NCBI GenBank assembly: GCA_900169235.1
Contig: FWCC01000514.1
Coordinates: 1-13,387, forward strand
Reading direction: 5' to 3'
DNA from: Zarea fungicola
Lineage: Eukaryota; Ascomycota; Sordariomycetes; Hypocreales; Cordycipitaceae
Length of the DNA stretch: 13,387 bases
A model generated the notes under the pieces. The model saw only the letters and a program-made list of their open reading frames with translations, had not been told where the DNA came from and did no database searches. How positions within the stretch are numbered: position 1 is the stretch's first letter; each line of letters starts with the position of its first letter. This document shows positions 1 to 8,692 of the stretch, piece by piece. A program made the position numbers and the translations under genes.

Positions 1-380
1 AATCACACCCCGCGCAACAATATTCTAGTAAGCCAGCCCACCAGAAGACACCACAGGTGGACTGTAATCTTGGCCATCTCTGTTACTGGTAAGAAGTCGG
101 GCGAGAGTCTCGAACTTTGGGGGGAAATTCCATGGATTATAGTCTCTAGCTTTGTGGACTCTTTATAGATTGGAAGTCAGATCTATGTCAGCTCACTAGG
201 CATTAATGCCAAGAACTGTGCCTCCGCGTTGGTACCAAATATCTATAAGAAGCTCCTTGATAGCCATATAAAGTAAAACGATAGAAGCCATTACGATTTA
301 TTTTACATTTGCAGAGGTCAAAGGGCCCTTAAACAACATATTGATTCAAGAATCCTGTGAGTGCCTCTCACCAAATACTA

Positions 381-392
381 CATATTTATATC
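381..392 (+). promoter_or_regulatory. TATA-like element upstream of the KP4-like gene
   Basis: An AT-only run (catatttatatc) lies about 70-80 bp before the ATG at 461, a plausible place for a TATA box in a small fungal gene with a short leader. This is inferred from position and composition only. Confidence 0.35.
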
Positions 393-397
393 AATTT

Positions 398-416
398 TAT
401 TAGCAACAAGCTAATA
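398..416 (+). repeat. perfect hairpin in the KP4-like gene leader
   Basis: A 7-bp perfect inverted repeat (TATTAGC / GCTAATA) is separated by 5 nt (AACAA). It sits 45 bp before the ATG at 461 and so would probably lie in the 5' UTR. It could fold in the mRNA or be chance in an AT-rich stretch. Confidence 0.5.
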
Positions 417-460
417 GAAAATCCATTCAACTGGATCCTGGCAGATATAGAATCCCTAGG

Positions 461-850
461 ATGAAGGCAGAAAACGTATCTGTTATAGCCAGTTCCCTCG
501 TGGGAAGAGCGCCGCTTGGTATAAACTGCCTCGGCAGTATCTCGTGCCGCCAGTTTGGACCCGGCAATGCCCTCGCCATCATTCGCGAGAAGGTCAAGAA
601 TCTGGGCAGCACAATGACCTTTGTTGAGGGTCAGCAGATTGCTGCTGTCAATGTTGGTGATGGAAGCTGTTTCGCGGCTTTCTATCAGAAGACCGGCGAT
701 CGTTCATTCTCGCAATATAGCACCTGGTGGTATCTCAATGCCCTGTACCAGCATGGATGTCGAAAGTGTGGTAGCATCCCGACAGATCCTGGAAACAACG
801 TCAATAAAGGCGAGCTTACAGTCAACTATGTTTCCATCTGTCAAGTCTAG
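461..850 (+). CDS. KP4-like killer toxin domain protein
   Basis: A 129-aa single-exon reading frame. Residues about 19-128 match the KP4 killer-toxin family: the domain opens with LGINC-GS, has an HGCRKCGS block near residues 98-105, and closes with the LTVNYVSIC block near residues 119-127. Six cysteines (23, 29, 70, 100, 103, 127) could pair as disulfides; the viral founder of the family has more. KP4 proteins are small secreted alpha/beta proteins, first known from an Ustilago virus and thought to act on calcium channels; cellular homologues occur in many ascomycetes. The start is the first ATG after an in-frame TAG at 401-403. Oddity: the 18 residues before the domain form only a weak signal peptide (a modest hydrophobic stretch at 6-15, possible cleavage near Ala17), and I could not find an upstream exon with a better one. 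Secretion is therefore uncertain. The domain itself has no frameshift or stop. Confidence 0.85.
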   Translation: MKAENVSVIASSLVGRAPLGINCLGSISCRQFGPGNALAIIREKVKNLGSTMTFVEGQQIAAVNVGDGSCFAAFYQKTGDRSFSQYSTWWYLNALYQHGCRKCGSIPTDPGNNVNKGELTVNYVSICQV

Positions 851-1346
851 GCGACAACTGAAGTGGGTGTAGCAGTGGCAGAGTTGGCATCATTATTATT
901 ATGGAACAAGGCCATAATACACTAAACCACAAGACTGCATCAATCTTGGGAAGGAGAGTTTCGCTCTGTTTAGATAGATAGATGGAAAATACAGAAAAGT
1001 CCTGTACGCACTGAGTGGAATGACAAAACATAGTGTGAGTTCTGCCGATTTAGTTCAACGCGAACAAACGTCGTCATAGCGAGGTGGCCGAACCGGTGAA
1101 AGTAGCAAGTTGATATAGTCCTCAGCGTCTATATCAGATTCAGAGAACTAGTCTCCGCTATCCCTTCACCAACCAGCTGATTATCACCTACAGCTGATTA
1201 TCACCTACAGCTGATTATCACCTACAGCTGATTATCACCTAAATTTGCACTTTGTTCTTTGCCAGACCAGGGATAACCACAAAGGAGCGAGCCAAGAAAC
1301 TGACATGTCAGGATTGGTACGTAATCAGTCGCTCTTAACACTCTGA
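851..1346. other. gene-free stretch with tandem repeat
   Basis: This lies between the 3' end of the KP4-like gene and the 3' end of the HET pseudogene, so it is a tail-to-tail interval rather than a promoter. Short frames here have no family resemblance. The one notable structure is the 17-bp tandem repeat at 1174-1241. Confidence 0.6.
1174..1241. repeat. 4 x 17 bp perfect tandem repeat with GATA motifs
   Basis: The unit CAGCTGATTATCACCTA is repeated four times without a mismatch. Each unit contains CAGCTG and the odd palindrome TGATTATCA, which reads TGATAA on the minus strand, the core bound by fungal GATA factors (AreA, SreA and relatives). The GATA sites are thus spaced 17 bp apart. Identical copies suggest a recent expansion. 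It is not related in sequence to the other 17-bp repeat at 8170-8288. Confidence 0.95.
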
Positions 1347-2325
1347 CTAGGATAGCTCTTGTAATTTCCTGTCGCGATGGGCTCTGATGGGGTGGTACGA
1401 GTAAAAGGCAGTGTCTCCTGTTCTCTTTTGCAGCGCGTTGCGTAATTTGCCTGAACCAGTTTGTGAGAATGGTCCCAAAACGCAAATGTCCTCACGCAGC
1501 CCATCAGGAGATACAACGTCCCGCGACCCAACGAGGTCTCCATTGTCCATGATGGAGAGGTATGACTCTTCCATCACTGATTGATCTTCGTCCAGTTGAG
1601 GGAATTGAAAGATGCTTGTTGGACACCAGCCAAAACCTCTAGGCATGGCAGTCGACCCACGAAACAGGTATCTATGGGGAATCGTCCGTAACTCTCTTAA
1701 GATCCCTTTGTAGGTGTCACTCTGGAAAGTATTCGCTGTGACGTCTGGGATTGGAACGCTGGAAAGCAGGCCCGCGATAGCTGCACGATCTTTCTGCCAC
1801 GATGTGTATCTTGGACTTAAAGCTGAGACAAGGTCTTGAATTGAGGAAATCCTGTTATTTCTTAATGTTTTGATAGCCTGAGTGGTTGAACGTCCAGCAA
1901 AATCGTTGCCAATCATATCAAGTACATGATAATCCAAGTCAACAGTTCTATCTGCAAAGATAATCTTGACTCTGCGCGACTTGGCCAGTTCTACAGTAAT
2001 CCAGCTTCGAGTGAGCCATGGAGTTAGGATAATGCCAAAGCAAGCGAAAATTGGATCTTTGAAAGGTATCTGTCGAGGAAACCTATCGTGAACTGGCAAG
2101 ATTGTTGCCTTCTCGTATTTGGTATTGAGAGCTTCTCTGCGAGCTTTTCTGTCGTAGGGCTGTCGTAAGGGTGCACAAGGTATCCCACCAAACACCTTTT
2201 CAGTGAAACTGCTGTGATATGCCTACAAAACATGCATAAAGGCATTTATTGACCTGTTTAGAAGCCCATGTGCCGGCTCTAGTACCATCGGACCAAACAT
2301 GAGAAATAGCCACGAAGGACCTTTT
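1347..2325 (-). pseudogene. HET-domain (heterokaryon incompatibility) pseudogene
   Basis: HET proteins act in allorecognition and cell death when different fungal individuals fuse. The HET core starts near 2316 with FVAISHVWSDG and continues in one frame through a QVNKCLYACF stretch. That frame meets a TGA at 2200-2202, then resumes with the expected VWWDTLC block (2193-2173). After this the homology moves to another frame (PYDRKARREALN onward), and the break coincides with an imperfect duplication at 2149-2171. The rest is open to the stop at 1347: RSWITVELAKSRRVKIIF, the RYTSWQKD block and FGWCPTS are typical of this HET class. The second frame also has no ATG that could start a complete protein. 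A 33-nt intron ending at the TAG before 2220 would remove neither problem and is too short. A further in-frame TGA at 2326-2328 lies just upstream. I see at least one nonsense change plus one frameshift, so no full HET protein can be made. The N-terminus upstream was not located. Confidence 0.88.
2149..2171 (-). repeat. 11/12 bp imperfect tandem duplication inside the HET pseudogene
   Basis: On the plus strand CTGTCGTAGGG (2149-2159) is followed directly by CTGTCGTAAGGG (2160-2171). The duplication lies exactly where the HET homology changes frame. Adding 11 or so bases is not a multiple of three, so replication slippage here is the simplest cause of the frameshift. Confidence 0.85.
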
Positions 2326-2413
2326 TCAAGAATGTCCAAGTCGTCGAGCTTCCAGGCAGTCTGCTTTCATAAATGTGTCCTCGCTAACAGATTTTGTTGC
2401 TGAAAACGGCTGA

Positions 2414-2788
2414 CTAAAGGAAAGCAGTCTTTGTGTCCTCATGAAGCATTCTGTAGTTGGCCCAGTAATGGACTAGCAGACGGTCTGGTGCGTGCGTTCC
2501 GACTGGCTTATACACTACATCGTGCTCGTACATGGGCTTGTGACAGTGATTGAGCCTGACCCGTTGATTGCCACCTTTTGCTACCTTGTTCTCAATAAGT
2601 CACTGGATTTCTTGGCAAGTGAACAACTTGCCGTGGCCGCCAAGAATTAAACAACATCGGCCCTTCCATTGTTTGAGAATCTGCTCACCATTGACATAGT
2701 AAAGGCGGACATCACACTGTTGATGCTTTTGTGTCTGATAGGCTCCAGGACCTGCGCCGGTTGCTTCCTGGCTGGATCGGAAGAACAA
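2414..2788 (-). pseudogene. unrecognised broken reading frame
   Basis: I do not recognise this family. One minus-strand frame runs from about 2788 to a TAG at 2414-2416 with a single TGA inside (2600-2602), giving about 124 codons. On both sides of the TGA it looks protein-like: a Cys- and Lys/Trp-rich stretch ending near GHGKLFTCQEIQ before it, and a stretch including HCHKPMYEHDVVYKP and LLVHYWANYRMLHED after it. It has no ATG at a sensible start, and a different frame (to 2868) carries the possible upstream part. It may be the ruined end of a gene, or the N-terminal part of the same locus as the HET pseudogene that starts about 100 bp further on. Both readings are inference. Confidence 0.3.
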
Positions 2789-3050
2789 TCATATGCATAC
2801 TCGTAATGATACCTTGAAGCTATGCGTGAAAGTATGCCCTTGCTGTGTACTACCACGTCGGCCACCAAAAAAAAACTAAATAACTAGTACTGGAGCATAA
2901 GTTCGCTCCATTGCTCGCCACTGGCTGCTGGAGCCTATTAGCTCATGCAGGACTCCACCACACCATATTTGTATTCCGTGATTGTCCAACTCTCTCATCT
3001 CCAATACTTGTCTCATCAATCATCCAGTCCGCGCTACCAAAAGTGTAACA
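2789..3050 (+). promoter_or_regulatory. promoter and leader region of the damaged transcription-factor gene
   Basis: No clear gene lies here. It contains an A-rich run (2867-2875) and a perfect 6-bp inverted repeat TGGAGC / GCTCCA with an 8-nt spacer at 2891-2910. The role as promoter of the gene starting at 3051 is inferred from position. Confidence 0.35.
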
Positions 3051-5420
3051 ATGATGGAATCAGACACATCATCAAGCCCTAAGAAAGCTGCCCTGACCCC
3101 TGGTTTGGCGCCGAAGCGCAAGACGGCTTACCGCCGTTTGCTGCCTTCGACGCAGCCGACGAGAGAAAACGCACGAGGAATTAAGGATGGCATAGGCTCA
3201 GGCCTAACAAAAAGATGACAAGCCGTAATGATAGCTTTTAATAGATGCCGGATGTACAAGGTCAAGGTATTTGAGTTGGCAATAATCTCCTGACGCTGAG
3301 CTTACCGAGCAGACAAACAACTGACGTCATTCTCAGTGTGATGGTGGCCGCCCTAGCTGCCGCAACTGCAGCATGAAGAATACCGAGTGTGTCTACCAAC
3401 TATCTGCAGCGGAATCAATGAAGCAGAAACTGGCTGAGCTCGAGAACTCGAAAGCAGCGCATGAAATACTGCATGCACTCCAGACCCGGGGAGAGGCAGA
3501 GGCTGCGGCCATCTTTTTCCGCATCAGAACGGGCGTAGATACGCAGGTCATCTTGAAGCAGATTAAGGAAGGCGATTTGCTTCTACAGTTGCGGCTTATA
3601 CCCGAGTCACGACGTCGCTACAGCTTCCCCTGCGAGAGTGAGATGCCTGCCCATCTACGAGCTGTTGACAACCCATATCTTCAATCCCCTCTTTATGAAT
3701 GGACTGGTATTGAAGTTGAAGAATCGCGGCCGCCCTCAAGCGCTACCGGTTTAGCTCAGTATATGAAGCCATATCATGCGTCAATGCTCGCCGACCCTCG
3801 TTTTGACAGAGTAGTGCCATCCAGATGGACTACTGTGTCAACCGATGATGACTTGATGCGAGAGATCCTCAAGGCCCATTTTCAGTTCGAATACCCTTGC
3901 ACAACCTTCTTTCATGTTGACTGCTTCCTCGACGATATGATTGCAGGCAGGGGGCAATCCTGCTCCAGTCTTCTCGTCAACACCGTTCTCGCCGCTGGCT
4001 GTGTAAGTCACACGCATACCATACTAGAAAACTGCTGAAGCGTTTTTAGCACTGTCTTCATTCTCTAGCCCAGCGATCAGAAAATTGGAACCCCAAAACT
4101 CTCGGTTACCAGTTCATGTCCGAGGCTAAGCGCCTATGGGAGCTCGAAACATCGGACAGCCGCCTGCTGGCAAAGCTGCAAGCAACCATGCTGATAAATA
4201 TTCTCTATAATATCTCTGGCATTGATAAAATCGGAAACACGTACATTGCTCATGCTGCAGCGTTGGTGGAAAACCTTGCTCTATTTGATTCCACGGCACA
4301 TATTGAGGACGCGAGGTTACGGCTCTCAAGGGAATACACAGCCTGGTGTTTCTATTGGTGGCAGAGGTACTTTCTCCATTTGTATTCCTGCATCACGGCA
4401 ATTTAACACTTTTTTCATTAGTTTCGTGAGTCACGCTTTCCGGAAACCGGCAATTATCCGCGAAACCCCTAAACACCCTTTACCAAATCCTGATGTGCAT
4501 CCCGCGTGGTATGGGGAAATCTGGGTCACGTTTGCACAAAGTGAGCGTCCAGAGCCTATACTCAACGGCCATGTTCAGAGAGCAAAACTTGGATTTGCCC
4601 AACTACTGAATTCAGTGTCCCAGAGAGTTTTTGGAGACACAAATGCCAATGATGATGTGATTTGGGATCTGACAGTCCATCTCATGCGGTGGTATGACGC
4701 GCTACCAGAATCACTCTCCTGCAAGAGAATTGCGTTCCCATCACAACTCAGTATTCAGTAGGTATTCCTTCATGATGTACAAGAAATCAGGTTAATCTAT
4801 TTTATAGCATGCACTACTACGTCGTCCTCAGCGAGCTGCTCAATTCACTTTCATCGGAAGTGACAACAAGAACCGCGATGCTTGTGTCTGAAGCAGAAAG
4901 CTTTTCGAGCATGGTTTCCCAGTGTGAGTTGTTATATGAAACGCTCGTGCGGCTTTATTTTTCTAGACACAGCTTCGAAATGGCCAACATGATGCTGGTG
5001 TACTTTCTCACCAACTTTGCCCTGTCGGCGATAAATAAGCTCGGCAAGATCAGCCACACACCAAATCGCGACATGCCACGAATAAGCGTCACTGCGGAGC
5101 CAGAAACTCCCATTGATGCGTTGCGATCAATCATTGTACTCGCGGAGAGGGTATTAAGTAATCAGGGCCATTGTTACTATTTTGCGCAAAGCGCATTCCA
5201 TATCATTTTGAGCCAATTGCAAAGGGATGACGCAACCTTTGTTCGCAGATTTGCCGACGTGCCAGAGGAGAATGAGAATGCTCGTCAGTTACTCAGCCAG
5301 CATATGCAGTCTCAATACCCAATGCATAGTGTCCATGCGGTGGATCAGAGGCAAGAGCATATGGATGCGCTGGTGCGTCAATATGCGGGCCAAACTCTAG
5401 AACAGACTTGTCAAGATTGA
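3051..5420 (+). pseudogene. Zn2Cys6 fungal transcription factor with damaged DNA-binding domain
   Basis: A five-exon gene: exons 3051-3266, 3337-4002, 4050-4366, 4422-4757 and 4808-5420; introns of 70, 47, 55 and 50 nt with GT..AG ends; intron phases 0, 0, 2, 2. Spliced length would be 716 codons. The Zn2Cys6 cluster spans the first intron: residues 66, 73, 80, 83 and 90 are Cys with the right Cx6Cx6Cx2Cx6C spacing, followed by CVYQL and a short helical linker. Two faults sit in exon 1. Codon 56 is TGA (3216-3218), ten residues before Cys66. The residue that should be the first zinc-binding Cys is Phe63 (context AFNRCR), and a normally basic residue is Tyr69. Everything after this is open: the fungal TF middle-homology region with FFHVDCFLDD and SSLLVNT around residues 280-295, AWCFYWWQ, HPLPNPDVHP and HMHYY, ending at 5418-5420. 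Translation could restart at the ATG at 3228 or 3373, giving a factor with an incomplete zinc cluster. It may therefore be a recent pseudogene or a factor that no longer binds DNA by itself. Target genes are unknown. It is convergent with a similar factor at 5665-8142. Confidence 0.85.
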
Positions 5421-5664
5421 TGGCCATGCCATAGGGGGCCGTTTTAGTCTCTGGTTAATAATTTGTCAGTACTGGCATGGATTGCCAAAGCTCGACTCAG
5501 CTACGGCTGCTTGGCATTTAAGCCTCACGCTTTCGTTGAAGTTTATAACTTTTTCATACCTTTTCTAATGGCCCTTCTTTTCATTTCGTTCCTTTGCTGG
5601 CAGCTCGCAGATGTATTTTGCTATTTGAACGAGCTGACGTGACTGAGGCCAAATTTGTATCAAT
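5421..5664. other. short tail-to-tail interval between two transcription-factor genes
   Basis: About 240 bp separates the stop codons of the two convergent genes and must hold both 3' UTRs. I see no gene and no strong hairpin. The AT- and T-rich stretches could serve polyadenylation, but no site can be assigned. Confidence 0.5.
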
Positions 5665-8142
5665 TTATAAGGTAATAAAAGTAAGCTCTTCAAACATGAC
5701 TAGGTCGTCAAATTCTAAAGCCATGTCATGCATTCGAACATCCGATGCCGTTGACTCGGGCATTATAGACCTTAAATCAACACTCGTCGTGGGCTGCTCC
5801 GGCTCCGACAAACCGGACATCCCAGCACTCTGTCCAAACTCTTGCAATAGACGTTGCGCATCGTCGCTCGACATAAACTTCCTCCGAATAGCAAGCGCAA
5901 GGAAGCCCTTTGCCATGTCGAAAAATACAGGGTAACAGAGATGCATTTCCTTCCAGTAATGCAGAACAAGCAGAAAGTATTGCCGCCGCAGCGGATCCTG
6001 CAGGTCAGTCAACATTGCTGTGCAGAGTGTTAACAAGCATGGGTTGAGCATGGCCGTGCGGACAATGGCCAGCTTGCTAGCGCAAAACCAAAACGCCAAG
6101 TGCTTGATCTGACGAATAGAAGCCGCATAAACAGCTTTAGGATGGCTGTCCAGCGAGGAGAAAGACTGCAACCGCTGTGTTTGCGGAGTTTCGATGAATG
6201 GATGCAATATGGTCACCACAGATACGTGCAGCAGCATGCTACACAAATGTCAGTAGTACCGCCTAGCTGCAGGAGACAGCTTTCAGTATAAAAAGGGACC
6301 TTACTGGAAAATTATCAAGCTCGCGGAGCCGTGATGCGCCTGAGCCATGTATGCGTCAACTTCGTTTGACCACGCCAGAAGTCTCCGACATTTGGATTCT
6401 GCAAATGCCAGCGGCACGAATTCATGGATGGCGGTACTGGTTGGCGCACGGTAAACAGCTGCAACCTCTTGTAGAATAACCCGGAGCTTGCAGGACAGAA
6501 CAAATTCCCTCCCCACATAGCGAGATAGGGCTGGACGAGGCAGTGTTGTCGTTTCTCCATCACACCAGTTTGAAGCACCTGGTATTGGCAGGGTGGGTGG
6601 ATGTGTGATTGGCTGGTGTTCAAAAAAGAACAAGGGAATGCTGCGTCGACTTGCTTAACAAGTTTTTGTTTTTAAACAAAAGAAAAGAAAAAACCCCTAA
6701 AGGGTAACAATCACCTACGAGAGCCAGTTGTATGTACCCCAAGCCGTATGCGAAGCCGCGCTGACCCAGCTTAAACACGTATCAGGGAGACAGGCGGCAG
6801 TGGAAGCTCCTTGGGCGGGCGTTCCAAAGAGACCTAGCCGTTCAGCCATATGGCGCCCTGCTACAGACGCCTCTCGTCCAAGCACGTCATTTCCATGGAG
6901 TATGCTTGCTAAGCTGAATATTGCAGCGGCAGCTACAGTCAATATGGAGTCTGTCGCTTCCTCGCTCTTCCAGAGCAGCGTTGCTTCGTTTAAAAGTGGT
7001 CGTCGTTGGGTCGCCGCTGCAGGGTCTATAGACGCGTATCCTTGCTAGTCACCACAAGTGTTAGTAGAGACAAACAGATGACGATACCATGCCAGAGGCG
7101 TTGGGTTACAAACGCAGGCCAAGAGTAATATAGCGCTGACAAGAAACGCGGAGCAGAATTCGAGGCGGCAGTTGACAAGATCATCCAAAAACAAATCTGC
7201 GTCGAAAACACCAAGTATAGAGTGCTCAGTCTCAAGATAAAAAGATATGAGGTTAGCGGCAAGATCGTCCGAGATTTGCACCTTGGTCCAGTAGCCGATT
7301 TTTAAAAGTCTCAATGAAGGCTTTGGGAAAAAAGGTAGCGGCAGCGGCCCGAAAATACGAGGCAACCTGAGGGCGTCCGTCTCGTCAGGCCGACTGGGAG
7401 CCAGTGCATTCTCGGCGACCGGTGATGCGGAGCCCGGTGAGACAGTCTCGCAGGGCTGTGAGACGAGTCGAGAATGTTTCCGCATCATGCCAACTTGCGT
7501 AAGCGCTTTTTGGTAATCGCCTCCGGTCTGGATTACTGCCTCTAGAGACGCAGCGTCGATGAAGGGTATTCTCGGATAAGCTGTGCCGTACTGCATCGAT
7601 AGCTCCAACGCGGTAGCAGACTCGGTCGGTTTTGAGATGGCGCGCGCAGCTCCAAGCTGGGAGGGTTGTATCCGCGAAGGCATACAGCCCTTGGCATGTG
7701 ACAATGATGCGAGCGGGCTAGGGGATGCGTCCAGACGCGCCAGCACTTGGGCCGCTTCCTCCCACGGGAGTGTACGCAGATGATGGATAAACTCCACATG
7801 TTCTTGTAGCTGGCGCTGAACCGATTCGAGTAACTCTGCAGTCCCCTTGTGGCTTGGCCTTTGGGGAGCTCGATAGATGCAGTCTAGTCCTCGCAGCGCA
7901 CATGTCGAACAGGCTGGCCGGCTTCCGTCGCACTATGCTCATCAGCATCTTGGCTCTCCGTGAATAGTGAAGCGCGAAAGCTGTGGAGTCGGAAAGCATA
8001 CGCTGCTTTTCTTTGCCCTGCATCGATTACACGCAAGACGAATAGCCTTTCGACGTGGTGTTGCTTGTCTGAAGCTGGGCGCTGCCGTTTCGTCAGTCGC
8101 TTTGGGTTGTGCCGACCGTATGGGTCGGAAGGTCGACCCCAT
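5665..8142 (-). CDS. Zn2Cys6 fungal-specific transcription factor, intact
   Basis: A five-exon gene, 731 aa: exons 8142-8002, 7932-7114, 7044-6719, 6640-6305 and 6238-5665; introns of 69, 69, 78 and 66 nt with phases 0, 0, 2, 2. Residues 38, 41, 48, 55, 58 and 65 are the six zinc-binding cysteines with perfect Cx2Cx6Cx6Cx2Cx6C spacing; the first intron falls just before Cys48. A linker with an amphipathic helix (about 75-110) and a low-complexity stretch follow. The fungal TF middle-homology region begins near residue 260 and includes FDADLFLDDL, the CQGYASIDP block, MAERLGLFG, PPTLPIPG, VPLAFAE and the IIFHMLLHVSVV block. This nuclear family binds CGG-type triplets, usually as dimers. The second intron uses GTTTGT as donor; its branch site ACTAACAC is excellent. 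The third acceptor is ambiguous: 6641 (CAG) or 6650 (AAG) both keep the frame and differ by three residues. The start is the first ATG after the promoter repeats. Target genes cannot be named. Confidence 0.93.
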
Positions 8143-8169
8143 GCGCGCGCGGACAGGTAAATATGATGA

Positions 8170-8288
8170 ATGACTTTACAGAAGCGATGATTTTACAGAA
8201 GCGATGATTTTACAGAAGCGATGACTTGATAGAAGCGATGACTTGAGAGAAGCGATGACTTGCTAGAAGCGATGACTTGACAGAAGCG
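8170..8288. repeat. 7 x 17 bp tandem repeat next to the start of the intact transcription factor
   Basis: Seven copies of a 17-bp unit of the form ATGACTTNNNAGAAGCG, head to tail without gaps. The three left copies (8170-8220) carry TAC in the variable part; the four right copies carry GAT, GAG, GCT and GAC. ATGA and AGAAGCG are constant in all seven. The array ends 27 bp from the ATG of the minus-strand factor at 8142, so it lies in its 5' UTR or core promoter. Likely roles are a variable-number repeat or a cluster of protein-binding sites; the constant TGACT part resembles half of a Gcn4/CpcA site only loosely. Confidence 0.95.
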
Positions 8289-8432
8289 ATGCGTCGAAAA
8301 ATCTTGGTGCTGCGGATGAGCCCAAGCTGGAACGCTTAATGACGTAGCTCTAATGCGCTCTGCTTAATAACCTGATTTTCGTATGGAGAGGCTTCCAGTA
8401 TAGGTCCGTTTGTTTGATCGTCCATATGGCAA

Positions 8433-8451
8433 GCCGCCAATAAGTGGCGGC
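8433..8451. promoter_or_regulatory. candidate Zn2Cys6 binding palindrome (CCG-N11-CGG)
   Basis: GCCGCC and GGCGGC form a perfect inverted repeat around 7 nt, which places CCG and CGG triplets 11 bp apart as an everted pair. Zn2Cys6 dimers recognise paired CGG triplets with factor-specific orientation and spacing. The site lies about 290 bp upstream of such a factor's start, so autoregulation is possible, but this is inference from position. Confidence 0.35.
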
Positions 8452-8520
8452 CTCAAAGCCATAAGTAATGGCGTCGCCGCGACGAGCTAGATGGAACATT
8501 CAATAACAATTCTGCTACTT

Positions 8521-8544
8521 CTTACTATATACTGTAATAGTAAG
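8521..8544. repeat. perfect 8-bp inverted repeat with 8-nt loop
   Basis: CTTACTAT and ATAGTAAG flank ATACTGTA. Just outside, CTACT (about 8515) and AGTAG (about 8550) extend the symmetry with mismatches, giving an imperfect stem of roughly 13 bp. Confidence 0.7.
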
Positions 8545-8678
8545 GAATGCAGTAGTGGCGAATCCTACTGGCTCTCCTAATAGCTAACAGCAGCATATCG
8601 CTAATTCTAGCGACTGCCCCATTAGACTTGGCTCCTAGCAGTCATAACGAGAGGACCTGTTCTCTTCAGATAGGGAAA

Positions 8679-8692
8679 TCAAGTATACTTGA
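8679..8692. repeat. 14-bp perfect palindrome
   Basis: TCAAGTATACTTGA is self-complementary over 14 bases with no spacer. Its place, about 260 bp past the INSIG stop codon and about 540 bp upstream of the transcription-factor start, gives no clear role. Confidence 0.6.

Larger units (their letters stand above)
1..460. other. gene-free left edge
   Basis: No supported gene lies here. The plus-strand frame starting at base 1 is open for 56 codons to a TAG at 169-171, but that length is expected by chance and I recognise no family, so at most it could be the end of a gene outside the window. The last 80 bases are AT-rich and look like the promoter and leader of the KP4-like gene that follows. Confidence 0.5.

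Noticed and set aside
1..171. Open plus-strand frame at the left edge
   Set aside because: 56 codons is within chance and I recognise no family.
1079..1110. GGTGGCCGAACCGGTG, which looks like part of a tRNA
   Set aside because: No matching B box, no acceptor stem and no cloverleaf can be built.
1174..1241. CRISPR-like array
   Set aside because: Units are contiguous with no spacers, and the host is a eukaryote.
2188..2220. Possible 33-nt intron ending at TAG before the second HET frame
   Set aside because: Too short for a fungal intron, poor donor (GTCAAT), and it would delete conserved HET residues; stop plus duplication explains the data better.
3051..8142. Inactivation by repeat-induced point mutation (RIP) of the transcription-factor pair
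   Set aside because: The two genes are too diverged to be RIP substrates for each other now, coding GC is normal outside a few bases, and the intact copy shows no TpA excess by eye.
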